Origin: Luidia sarsii
Lineage: Eukaryota; Echinodermata; Asteroidea; Paxillosida; Luidiidae
Reading direction: 5' to 3'
Length of the DNA: 64,000 nucleotides
Assembly: GCA_949987565.1 (NCBI GenBank)
Contig: OX465104.1
Coordinates: 8,547,680 to 8,611,679 of the forward strand
In this document: positions 25,001-37,536 of the stretch, in pieces
Layout: each line of letters starts with the position of its first letter
Numbering within the stretch: position 1 is the stretch's first letter
Program-made: the position numbers and the translations under genes
Notes under the pieces: model-generated
The model's database searches: none
Seen by the model: the letters and a program-made list of their open reading frames with translations, nothing else
Told to the model about the DNA's origin: nothing

Positions 25001-28000
25001 TAATGCCAAGGGGCATCAAGGAAATGCCCAGGGGCATCGAAGTGGTGCACAGGTTTATCAAGGAAATGCCCATGGGCACCAAGGGAATGCCAATGGGCAT
25101 CAAGGTTATGCCCAGGGCATCAAGGGAATGCCCAGGGGCATCAAGGTAATGCCAAGGGCCATCAAGGTGATGCACAGGGGCATCAAGGTGATGCCAAGGG
25201 GCATCAAGGTGATGCCCAGGGGCATCAAGGTAATGCCCAGGGCCATCAAGGTGATGCACAGGGGCATCAAGGTGATGCCAAGGGGCATCAAGGTGATGCC
25301 CAGGGAATTAAGGTAATATGCAGGGGCTTCAAGATAATGCACAAGGTTATGAACATGGGGCATCAATTACTAGGGGCATCGAGGTAATTCCCAGGGGCAT
25401 CAAGGTAATGCCTAGGGGCAAGGGGCAATCAAGGTAATGTGCAGGGGCCTCAAGGTAATAAGCAGGGTTACCAAGGTAATGCCAAGGGCCAGCAAGTTAT
25501 TGCCCAGGGCAGCGAGGTAATGCCCAGGGACATCAAGGTAATGCCAAGATGCATCTAGGTGATGCCATGGGCATAAAGAGGTTATACACATTGGCATCAA
25601 GGTAATGCACAGGTGCATCAAGATGATGCCCAGGGGCATGGTAATGCCCAGGGGTATCAAGGTAATACCTGAGGTAATCTCCAGGGCTATTAAGGTAATA
25701 CCCATGGGCATCAAGGTAATGTGCAGGGGCATCAAGATAATGCACAAAATTAATGAACATGGGCATCAATGACTAGGGGCATCAAGGTAATATGCAGGGG
25801 CATCAAAGTAATGTGAATGGGCATCAAGGTAATGCCCGGGCATCGAGGTAATGTCCAGGGGAATCAAGGTAATGTTCAGGGGCCTCAAGGTAAAGTGTAG
25901 GGGCTTCAAGGTAATATGCAGGGGCACCACGGTAATGCCCAGGGGTATCAAGGTAATGCCAAGGGGGGTCAAGGTAATGTGCACGGGCTTCAAGATAATG
26001 CAAAAATGGTAATGAACATGGTCATCAATGACTAAAGGCATCAAGGTAATATGCAGGGGCATCAAGGTAATGCCAAGGTGCATTAAGGTGATGCCCAGGC
26101 CATAAAGAGGTAATACACATGGGCATCAAGGTAATGCACATGTGCATCAAGATAATGCCATGGGGCATAAAGGAAATTCCCAGGGCATCAAGGTAATATC
26201 AAGGGGCATCAAGGTGGTGCCCAGGGCGTCAAGAGGTAATGCACATGGGCATCAAGGTAATGCACAGGGGCACCAAGGTAATGCCAATGTGCATCAAGGT
26301 AATGCCCAGGGACATCGAGGTAATGTCCAGGGGCATCAAGGTGATGCCAAGGGGCATCAAGGTGATGCCCAGGGGCATCAAGGTAATTCCCAGGGGCATC
26401 AAGGTAATGCCAAGGGTCATCAAGGTGATGCCCAGTGCATTAAGAGGTAATGCCCAGGGAATTAAGGTAATATGTAGGGGCTTCAAGATAATGCACAAAG
26501 TAATGAACATGGGGCATCAATTACTAGGGGCATCAAGGTATTGTGCAGCGGCCTCAAGGTAATAGGCAGGGGCACCAAGGTGATGACAAGGGTCAGCAAA
26601 TTATTACCCAGGCGCATCGAGGTAATGTCCAGGGGCATAAAGGTAATGCCAAGGTGCATCAAGGTGATGCCCAAGGCATAAACAGGTAATACACATGGGC
26701 ATCCAGGTAATGCACATGTGCATCAAGATGATGCCCAGGGGCATCAAGGTAATGCCCAGGGGCATCACGGTAATGTCACGGGCATCAAAGTGATGCCCTG
26801 GGCGTCAAGAGGTAATGCACGTGGGCATCAAGGTGTTGCACAGGGGCATCAAGGTAATGCCCAGGTGCTTCAAGGTAATGCCCATGGATATCAAGGTTAT
26901 GCCAAGGGGCATCAAGGTGATGCCCAGGGGCATCAAGGTAATTCCAAGAGGCATCAAGGTGATGCCCAGTGCATTAAGAGGTAATGCCCAGGGAGATTAA
27001 GGTAATATGCAGGGGCTTCAAGATAATGCACAAGGTAATGAACATGGGGCATCAATTACTAAGGGCATCAATTACTAGGGGCATCAAGGTAATGTGCAGG
27101 GGCCTCGAGGAAATAAGCATTGGCACCAAGGTAATGCAAAGGGCCAGCAAGTTATTGCCCAGGGGCAGCGAGGTAATGCCCAGTGACATCAAGGTAATGC
27201 CAAGATGCATCAAGGTGATGCCCAGGGCATAAAGAGGTTATACCCATGGGCGTCAAGGTAATGCACATGTGCATCAAGATGATGCCCAGAGGCATCAAGG
27301 TAATGCCAGGGGCATCAAGGAAATGCCAAGGGGCATCAAGGTAATGCCCAGGGGCATCAAGAGGTAATGCATATGGGCATCAGGGTAATGCGCAGGGGCA
27401 CCAAGGTAATGCCAAGGGGCATCAAGGAAATGCCCAGGGGCATCGAGTTGATGCACAGGGGCATCGAGGTGATGCACAGGGGCATCAAGGAAATGCCCAG
27501 GGGCACCAAGGGAATGCCAATGGGCATCAAGGTAATGCCCAGGGGCATCAAGGGAATGCACAGGGGCATCAAGATAATTCCAAGGGCCATCAAGGTGATG
27601 CCCATTGCATTAAGAGGTAATGCCCAAGGGGATTAAGGTAATATGCAGGGGCTTCAAGATAATGCACAAGGTAATGAACATGGGGCATCAATTACTAGGG
27701 GCATCGAGGTAATGCCCAGGGGCATCAAGGTAATGCCAAGGGCATCAAGAGGTAATGCACATGGGCTTCAAGGTAATGCGGAGGGGCACCAAGGTTATGC
27801 CCAGGGGCATCAAGGAAATTTGCAGGTGCCTCAAGCTAATAAGCAGGGGCACAAAGGTAATGCAAATGTGCAGCAAGTTATTGCCCAGCGGCAGCGAGGT
27901 AATGCCCAGGGACATCAAGGTAATGCCAAGATGCATCAAGGTGATGCCCATGGCATAAAGAGGTTATACACATTGGCATCAAGGTAATGCACATGTGCAT

Positions 28001-31000
28001 CAAGATGATGCCCAGGGGAATCAAGGTAATGCCCAGGGGCATCAAGGTTATGTCAAGGGGCATCAAGGTGATGCCCAGGGCGTCAAGAGGTAATGCACAT
28101 GGGCATCAAGGTAAAGCGCAGGGGCACCAAGGTAATGCCAAGGGGCATCAAGGAAATGCCCAGGGGCATCGAGGTGGTGCACAGGGTTATCAAGGAAATG
28201 CCCAGGGGCACCAAGGGAATGCCAATGGGCATCAAGGTTATGCCCAGGGGCATCAAGGGAATGCCCAGGGGCATCAAGGTAATGCCAAGGGCCATCAAGG
28301 TGATGCACAGGGGCATCAGGGTGATGCCAAGGGGCATCAAGGTGATGCCCAGGGGCAGCAAGGTAATGCCCAGGGGCATCAAGGTAATGCCAAGGGTCAT
28401 CAAGGTGATGCCCAGTGCATTAAGAGGTAATGCCCAGGGAATTAAGGTAATATGCAGGGGCTTCAAGATAATGCACAAGGTAATGAACATGGGGCATCAA
28501 TTACTAGGGGCATCGAGGTAATTCCCAGGGGCATCAAGGTAATGCCTAGGGGCATCAAGGTGATACCAAGTGCATAAAGGTAATGCCAAGGGGCAAGGGG
28601 CAATCAAGGTAATGTGCAGGGGCCTCAAGGTAATAAGCAGGGTTACCAAGGTAATGCCAAGGGCCAGCAAGTTATTGCCCAGGGCAGCGAGGTAATGCCC
28701 AGGGACATCAAGGTAATGCCAAGATGCATCAAGGTGATGCCATGGGCATAAAGAGGTTATACACATTGGCATCAAGGTAATGCACAGGTGCATCAAGATG
28801 ATGCCCAGGGGCATGGTAATGCCCAGGGGTATCAAGGTAATACCTGAGGTAATCTCCAGGGCTATTAAGGTAATACCCATGGGCATCAAGGTAATGTGCA
28901 GGGGCATCAAGATAATGCACAAAATTAATGAACATGGGCATCAATGACTAGGGACATCAAGGTAATATGCGGGGGCATCAAAGTAATGTGCATGGGCATC
29001 AAGGTAATGCCTGGGGCATCGAGGTAATGTCCAGGGGAATCAAGGTAATGTTCAGGGGCCTCAAGGTAAAGTGTAGGGGCTTCAAGGTAATATGCAGGGG
29101 CACCACGGTAATGCCCAGGGGTATCAAGGTAATGCCAAGGGGGGTCAAGGTAATGTACACGGGCTTCAAGATAATGCAAAAATGGTAATGAACATGGTCA
29201 TCAATGACTAAGGGCATCAAGGTAATATGCAGGGGCATCAAGGTAATGCCAAGGTGCATTAAGGTGATGCCCAGGCCATAAAGAGGTAATACACATGGGC
29301 ATCAAGGTAATGCACATGTGCATCAAGATAATGCCATGGGGCATAAAGGAAATTCCCAGGGCATCAAGGTAATATCAAGGGGCATCAAGGTGGTGCCCAG
29401 GGCGTCAAGAGGTAATGCATATGGGCATCAAGGTAATGCACAGGGGCACCAAGGTAATGCCAATGTGCATCAAGGTAATGCCCAGGGACATCGAGGTAAT
29501 GCCCAGGGGCATCAAGGTGATGCCAAGGGGCATCAAGGTGATGCCCAGGGGCATCAAGGTAATTCCCAGGGGCATCAAGGTAATGCCAAGGGTCATCAAG
29601 GTGATGCCCAGTGCATTAAGAGGTAATGCCCAGGGAATTAAGGTAATATGTAGGGGCTTCAAGATAATGCACAAAGTAATGAACATGGGGCATCAATTAC
29701 TAGGGGCATCAAGGTATTGTGCAGTGGCCTCAAGGTAATAGGCAGGGGCACCAAGGCAATGCCAAGGGTCAGCAAATTATTACCCAGGCGCATCGAGGTA
29801 ATGTCCAGGGGCATAAAGGTAATGCCAAGGTGCATCAAGGTGATGCCCAAGGCATAAACAGGTAATACACAGGGGCATCCAGGTAATGCACATGTGCATC
29901 AAGATGATGCCCACGGGCACCAAGGGAATGCCAATGGGCATCAAGGTAATGCCCAGGGGAATCAAGAGAATGCACAGGGGCATCAAGGTAATGCCAATGG
30001 GCATCAAGGTAATGCCTAGGGGCTTCAAGGTAATGCCCATGGACATCAAGGTTATGCCAAGGGGCATCAAGGTGATGCTCAGGGCCATCAAGGTAATTCC
30101 AAGGGGCATCAAGGTGATGCCCATTGCATTAAGAGGTAATGCCCAGGGGGATTAAGGTAATATGCAGGGGCTTCAAGATAATGCACAAGGTAATGAACAT
30201 GGGGCATCAATTACTAAGGGCATCAATTACTAGGGGCATCAATTACTAGGGGCATCAAGGTAATGTGCAGGGGCCTCGAGGAAATAAGCATTGGCACCAA
30301 GGTAATGCAAAGGGCCAGCAAGTTATTGCCCAGGGGCAGCGAGGTAATGCCCAGTGACATCAAGGTAATGCCAAGATGCATCAAGGTGATGCCCAGGGCA
30401 GAAAGAGGTTATACACATGGGCATCAAGGTAATGCACATGTGCATCAAGATGATGCCCAGAGGCATCAAGGTAATGCCCAGGGGCATCAAGGAAATGCCA
30501 AGGGGCATCAAGGTAATGCCCAGGGGCATCAAGGAAATGCCGAGGGGCATCAAGGTAATGTCAAGGGGCATTAAGGTGATGCCCAGGGCGTCAAGAGGTA
30601 ATGCACAAGGGCATCAAGGTAATGCGCAGGGGCACCAAGGTAATGCCAAGGGGCATCAAGGAAACGCCCAGGGGCATCGAGGTGATGCACAGGGGCATCA
30701 GGAAATGCCCAGGGGCACCAAGGGAATGCCAATGGGCATCAAGGTAATGCCCAGGGGCATAAAGGTAATGCCAAGGGATATCAAGGTGATGCCCAGGGCG
30801 TCAAGAGGTAATGCATATGGGCATCAAGGTAATGCGCAGGGGCACCAAGGTAATGCCAAGGGGCATCAAGGAAATGCCCAGGGGCATCGAGGTGATGCAC
30901 AGGGGCATCGAGGTGATGCACAGGGGCATCAAGGAAATGCCCAGGGGCACCAAGGGAATGCCAATGGATATCAAGGTAATGCCCAGGGGCATCAAGGGAA

Positions 31001-33399
31001 TGCCCAGGGGCATCAAGGGAATACCCAGGGCATCAAGGTAATGCCAAGGGCCATCAAGGTAATGCCAAGGGGATTAAGGTAATATACAGGGGCTTCAAGA
31101 TAATGCACAAGGTAATGAACATGGGGCATCAATTACTAGGGGCATCGAGGTAATGCCCAGGGGCATCAAGGTAATGCCAAGGAGCATCAAGGTGATACCA
31201 AGTGCATAAAGGTAATGCCAAGGGGCAAGGGGCAATCAAGGTAATGTGCAGGGGCCTCAAGGTTATAAGCAGGGTTACCAAGGGAATGCCCAGGGGCAGC
31301 AAGTTATTGCCCAGGGGCAGCGAGGTAATGCCCAGGGACATCAAGGTAATGGCAAGATGCATCAAGGTGATGCCCAGGGCATAAAGAGGTTATACACATG
31401 GACATCAAGGTAATGCACAGGTGCATCAAGATGATGCCCGGGGGCATCAAGGTAATGCCAAGGGGCATCAAGGAAATGCCCAGGGGCACGAAGGTAATGC
31501 CAATGGGCATCAAGGTAATGCCCAGGAGCATCAAGGGAATGCCAAGGGGCATAAAGGTAATGCCAAGGGGCATCAAGGTGATGCCCAGGGCATCAAGAGG
31601 TGATGCACATGGGCATCAAGGTATTGCGCAGGGGCACCAAGGTAATGCCCAGGGGCATCATGGAAATACCCAGGGGCATCAAGGGAATGCCCAGGGGCAT
31701 CAAGGTAATGCCAAGGGCCATCGAGGTGATGCCCATTGCATTAAAAGGTAATGCCCAAGGGGATTAAGGTAATAAGCAGGGGCTTCAAGATAATGCACAA
31801 GATAATGAACATGGGGCATCAAGGTAATGTGCAGGGGCCTCAAGGTAATAAGCAGGGGCACCAAGGTCATGCCAAGGACCAGCAAGTTATTGCCCAGGGG
31901 CATCGAGGTAATGCCCAGGGCTTCGAGGTTATGCCCAGGGGCATCAAGGTAATGCCAAGGTGCATCAAGGTGATGCCCAGGGCATCAAGAGGTGATACAC
32001 ATGGGCATCAAGGTAATGCACATGTGCATCAAGATGATGCCCAGGGGCATCAAGGTGATGTCCAGGGCGTCAAGAGGTAATGCACATGGGCATCAAGGTA
32101 ATGCACAGGGGCTCCAAGGTAATGACAATGGGCATCAAGGTAATGCCCAGGGGCATCAAGGTAATGCCCAGGGGCATCAAAGTTATTCCCAGGGCTATCA
32201 AGTTAATGCCAAGGGGTATCACGGTAATGTGCAGGCGCTTCAAGATAATATGCAGGAGCATCAAGGTAATGCCCAGGGTCATCAGGGTAATACCCAGGGG
32301 CATCAAGGTAGCGCCAAGGGCGTCAAGAGGTAATGCACATGGGCATCAAGGTAATGCGGAGGGGCACCAAGGTAATGCCCAGGGGCATCAAGGAAATGCC
32401 CAGGGGCATCAAGGAAATGCCTAGGGGCATCAAGGTTATGCCCAGGGGCATCAAGGGAATGCCCAGGGGCATCAAGGTAATGCCAAGGGCCATCAAGGTG
32501 ATGCCCATTGCATTAAGAGGTTATGCCCAAGGGGATTAAGGTAATATGCAGGGGCTTCAAGATAATGCGCAAGGTAATGAACATGGGGCATCAATTACTA
32601 GGGGCATCAAGGTAATGTGCAGGGGCCTCAAGGTAATAAGCAGGTGCACCAAGGTTATTCCAAGGGCCAGCAAGTTATTGCCCTGGGTCATCGATGTAAT
32701 GCCCAGGGTTATCAAGGTAATGCCAAGGGGGATTAAGGTAATGTGCACGGGCTTCAAGATAATGCAAAAAAGGTAATGAATATGGTCATCAATGACTAGG
32801 GGCATCAAGGTAATATGTAGTGGCATCAAGGTAATGCCAAGGTGCATCCAGGTGATGCCCAGGCCATTAAGAGGTAATACACATGGGCATCAAGGTATTG
32901 CACATGTGCATCAAGATAATGCCATGGGGCATCAAGGGAATGCCCAGGGGCATCAAGGTAATATCAAGGGGCATCAAGGTGTTGCCCAGGGCGTCAAGAG
33001 GTAGTGCACATGGGCATCAAGGTAATGCACAGGGGCACCAAGGTAATGCCAATGGGCATCAAGGTAATGCCCAGGGATATCAAGGTAATGCCCAGGGGTA
33101 TCAAGGTAATGCTCAGGGGCATCAATGTTATGCCAAGGGGGATCGAGGAGATGCCCTGGGGCATCAAGGTAATGTTGAGAGGCTTCAAGATAATGCCCAA
33201 GGTAATGAACATGGGCCATCAATGACTAGGGGCGTCAATGACCAGGGGCATCAAGATAATGCCTAGGGGCATCAAGGTAATGCCCAGGGGCATCAAGGTA
33301 ATGCCCAGGGGCATCAAGGTAATGCCCAGGGGCATCAAGATAATGCCCAGGTGAATTAAGGTAATGTGCAGGGGCTTCAAGATAATGCCCAAGGTAATG
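15991..33399 (-). repeat. 21-bp satellite array, reverse domain
   Basis: About 17.4 kb of the same 21-bp monomer in the opposite orientation (plus strand reads GGGGCATCAAGGTAATGCCC). The marker block, here reading CTTCAAGATAATGCACAAGG then TAATGAACATGGGGC, recurs many times (e.g. near 17656, 18468, 20293, 21533, 23703, 24587, 25329, 28458, 30173, 31095, 32560). Sub-blocks of roughly 230, 350, 800 and 3200 bp are repeated, so organisation is layered. No stable gene structure is seen. Confidence 0.95.
23795..30262 (-). repeat. About 3.2-kb higher-order repeat, two tandem copies
   Basis: A rare variant, GCCTCGAGGAAATAAGCATT, occurs at 27102 and 30273 (shift 3171). The related GCCTCAAGGAAATAAGCATT occurs near 23803. 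Within the interval, 24855-25316 matches 27987-28430 (shift about 3132) and 26142-26560 matches 29318-29738 (shift 3176), often base for base over hundreds of bases. The small difference in shift comes from an extra block of about two monomers near 28556-28595. Confidence 0.85.
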
Positions 33400-33411
33400 A
33401 GCATTACCTTG
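33390..33411. repeat. Orientation switch 2 (22-bp palindrome)
   Basis: CAAGGTAATG, a 2-base centre AG, and CATTACCTTG form a perfect palindrome. The array turns from reverse to forward orientation here. Confidence 0.9.
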
Positions 33412-34236
33412 ATGCACATTACCTTAATGCCTCTGGGCATTACCTAGATAGCCCATGTGCATTACATTGGTGCCCATGTGCATTACCTTGATGCCCTTGC
33501 ACATTACCTTGATGCCTCAGTACATTACCTTGAGGCCCCTGCACATTACCTTGATACCCCTAGTCATTTCCTTGGGCATTACCTTCATGCCCCTGGGTAT
33601 TATCCCCTGGGCACTAGCTTGGTGCACTTGTGCTTTACCTTGATGCCCCTGCACATTACCGTGAAGCCTCTGCACATTACCTTGATGCCCCTAGTCTTTG
33701 ATGCCCCATGTTCATTAGCTTGATGCCCCTGCCCTGGGCATCACCTTGATGCCCCTTGGCATTACCTTGATGCCCATTGGCATTCCCTTGGTGCCCCTGG
33801 GCATTTCCTGATGCCCCTGTGCATTCCCTTGATGCCCCTGGGCATTACCTTGATGCCCATTGGCATTCCCTTGGTGCCCCTGGGCATTTCCTTGATGCCC
33901 CTGTGCATCACCTCGATGCCCCTGTGCATCACCTCGGTGCCCCTGGGCATTTCCTTGATGCCCCTTGGCATTACCTTGGTGCCCCTGCGCATTACCTTGA
34001 TGCCTTTTTGCATTACCTCTTGACGCCCTGGGCATCACCTTGATGCCCCTGGGCATTACCTTGATGCCCCTTGGCATTTCCTTGATGCCTCTGGGCATTA
34101 CCTTGATGCCCCTGGACATAAATTTGATGCCCCTGAGCATTACCTTGATGCCCCTAGTCATTACTTTCATGCCACTGCACATTACCTTGATGCCCATGTG
34201 CATTACCTCGATACGCCTAGGCATTTCCCCAAGGTG
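33402..34236 (+). repeat. 21-bp satellite array, distal forward domain
   Basis: About 835 bp of forward monomers that end the array. Segment 33727-34060 is an inverted copy of a block in the reverse domain near 24030-24480. Both share the rare monomer with five A's (GCAAAAAGGCATC on the reverse strand) and the same order of CACCTCGATGCC-type variants. The last recognisable monomer degenerates near 34236. Confidence 0.9.
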
Positions 34237-37200
34237 CCCCTTGCTCTTAATTCTCTGGTCACCGTGCATAGACCTTGGTACGACCAGTATATAGGCATTG
34301 GTTCATTCCATTCAGGCAGATGGAGGTTCACTGGCAAAATCGCACACGTACAAACAACAAATTAATTCGCAGTTTCATCTCATCAGTTTCATAATTTTGG
34401 CCGACATTGGCATCTTTTATTGAGTATAATTTCTCAAAACAAGAAAAAAAAAGGAATCCACGTACAAATACATGTGTATGGCGACATTTCAGTATTAATC
34501 TGCACTTTTTATAACTTAAAATCTGAAGGGCCTGATGTTCTGATCCAAACAGGGCCTTTCATTTCAAATTACACAAGGGCACAGGGTTACACCACAGTTT
34601 AATTGTTTGGACAACACATGTGTATAACGTAGTTACAAAAGGTTGGTACATACATGTAATGCCTGTTAAATCTCAGCTGACTGCATAGAAAGTGGCCAAT
34701 TAAAATACACAGCAGTCAGCTATTCTGCAGCTACCAGTATCAAACATTTTCCAAACGCGTAACAAGCACCTGACAGTGCACAGTTACCACTGCCTTCCTC
34801 ACAGTTGAAAAATCATGGGGAAATATGGCATTTGGGGTGTCCTTGAATCAGACTTGGGGTCAGGATTTGTGCCCGTCTTGCAAAACCTACAAATACAGAT
34901 TGTGGTTTGCTGCTGAATTTTGAAGGCTGGTTTTCCTGCTCATTGCAGGGAATTTATCCAAAATGTGAGTTTCAAGGCTTGTTCTTTCATACCTGTGATG
35001 AAGAAAGCGATCTACAAGAATGTTGCGTACTGCTGAACTCGAATGCCCAAGATGCAAATCTTAAATACGCAGAGGACTCGACATTTTGATCCGAGCAGGA
35101 CCTCTGAGAAATGTCCTGCGAGGATCAAAAGCATTAGGCCCTCTATATTTGTTGAGATGTGCTGAAGAATCAAACCCAAACTCCGAGCCCGAGATTAAAC
35201 TTCCTTTGGTACCGAACCTATGAATTTAAGGAATATTCATTTCCAGATCAAAACTTAAGATAACAAATAATACTGTGTGTATTAAAAATTTCATTCACGA
35301 TAACTTGATCAAATAATAATTGTAATAATAAATCTTGTTCAGGATTCTAAAAGAGATGAACACACCTATTTAACCAACTGCAAACAGAAATGCTTTTTGA
35401 TCTTTTTTTATATCTGCAAGTTACATGTACATAATAATGATTCACACACACAAAATTCAAATGAACCAAAAAAATAGACAAAGTTTGGGTCAGCCAGACG
35501 CATACAGCTCAGAAACACCATCACCAGATCATAATGCAATGAACACATCACAGAATCCTCCCTGCAATACTTTGTAGTCAATAAGGGCAGAAACTGTAAC
35601 ATACTGAGCATCAATAAGATTCCACAATAATCTTAATAAATATTCCTCACACACACGAAAATCAAATTTTAGCGGTGGCAAGTACACGTCTAATGTCTTT
35701 GACATTTCAAGCATCAATTAAGATTTAAATCATAGCTTTTATGAACGAAATGCAACACCGGCACAAACGCGGATCAAATAACAAAAAAGAAAATGACAGC
35801 ATTGAGGGCATAGGCATTCAAAAAGAAAAACTTTTAAGTTCTGAAATCAAATCCTTTGGAGTTCACCTAAAGTTCTAACAATTTAGCACGGTTGTTTTTA
35901 CAAAATGCATATTGGACCTGACTATCTCAGAAGGGGATTCAGGGCAAATAGCATCGTAACAATCCTGAGTCCCCTTTTTTCAATTCACTCCCTTGTAAGT
36001 AAGGGTTGTAGCTGATACTAAAAAAATTAGAGGGCCTTTTACAAGGCCGAATGTTTTAATTTCTACTGGACAATTTCCGTGAATATTCACAAAGTAGTTA
36101 GTGTGACTTCACCACTCAAGTGCCCTGTGCATACATCTGCTATGTACTGTGAATGAGGACACAATATGCCTACAACACTGTGTGCTGGCAGAATGTGATC
36201 TGATCCTTAACCTCTTACTGGGCTATTGCTGATCTAGCGCCCTCTCAAGGTTGTGCATACAATTAATAGACCATTTGTTGACATTGTTGACATTCCATTA
36301 CGTAACTTATAGTGGGTATTTTTTTCATCTCATTTGGTACAGAGTAGTAACGGAAACATACAGAGAAGAATGTGGACAATATGATAGTCTTCTTTGCTCG
36401 TTTCCACTCCTCTTCTGCACCAAAGTCACGTGATGGCATGTAAACATTGGTCATGCAATCGGTCTTCTATTGTGCAAAACTGCTATTACTATGGCAAGGT
36501 TTTGAAAACCCAAAAGAGCACAATTATTGTAAAATTAAACGACCACACATTCTGTTTTTTTTTTTAAATAAAGATTGTTCGAAACTTACTAAATAGCTTT
36601 GGTGCTTAATTCATCAGATTCATTTGAAAGGAATAGGGAAAATCATAATGTTATGAAGTACTCTAATGTGAAAATCCTCAATGTAAGAGTACGAATAATT
36701 TCATCACATATCGGATGAAAGCTTAAACTCCTAGATAGAAATAAGAAAATAACGTTGGTGAATTTTCTAATAAAATGTAGGAAGTTTCTCTCCATGGCAT
36801 GGATTACAAACAATCTGTATTCAATGCAATAGAGAAGTCCTTACCATTTGGTTTGTCAAAAATAAGCAAAAAAAAATACACCCCATAAATGATGGCATAA
36901 ACTTTGGGGTAACTGGATGTTTTGTGACATCAGTGACATGTGACCTGTCATCCTCCAATCAAATGTTAGGCATCTTCATCACTTTTGCATACTCACAAAT
37001 GTATGGCATTATAATTCCAGAGATTTTGCATAAAAGACTCAACTTTAAAGATTTGATCAACTATATTATAAGGGATAAAGTTGCAAATATTTGACACAAT
37101 GTAGGTTGAGAAAAAGATTTCCATTTTCACCCGAATAACAAGCTCACATATTTTTGAACGTCACTTGACTGGAATAAAAAAATACAACTATGTCCTATCA

Positions 37201-37500
37201 TGCGATAAGGCAGGCGACATTGAGATCACTTCCAGATATATTTACACTGAGGAAATTGGGAGGATTTCATAGCTACGTAATATATGTGTATGGTATTCAA
37301 GCCAATTCAGCCACGCCTTTGACAACGAATCCCTTGAATAGGGGTATTTTCAACAGCCTCATAGTCAGAAATCCATCTTAAATGTATCTGAATGGGCGTG
37401 ATCAACTTTTCCTCAAAAAATTGCTTACAGACTTAAATGATCAAATGATGTTCTGATCCTAGAAGGACCTTTCTCAATAACTGAATATGGCTGAGAGACG
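34237..37500. other. AT-rich intergenic or 3' UTR sequence without a recognised gene
   Basis: Single-copy, AT-rich sequence with no frame resembling a known protein. It contains repeat debris sharing the motif GATCCnAnCAGGACCT or its reverse complement (near 34525, 35090, 35110 and 37455). The plus-strand TTTATT at 34417 would be an AATAAA signal for a minus-strand transcript. It could end a very long 3' UTR of the distal PRPSAP isoform, but nothing else supports that. Confidence 0.5.
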
Positions 37501-37536
37501 GGGTTGATAAACTCCTAGGTGGGGCAGAAAAGCTCA

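Noticed and set aside
1..34236. Dozens of long frames encoding heptapeptide repeats (GHQGNAQ, GIKVMPR, HYLDAPG, ITLMPLG types), up to about 230 residues
   Set aside because: A 21-bp monomer keeps every frame open for many copies on both strands. Frames break at single-base indels and block joins, start at random ATGs, and lack flanking splice or promoter signals. They follow from repeat length and do not support protein-coding genes.
1..34236. CRISPR-like array
   Set aside because: Units are directly adjacent with no unique spacers, and the genome is eukaryotic.
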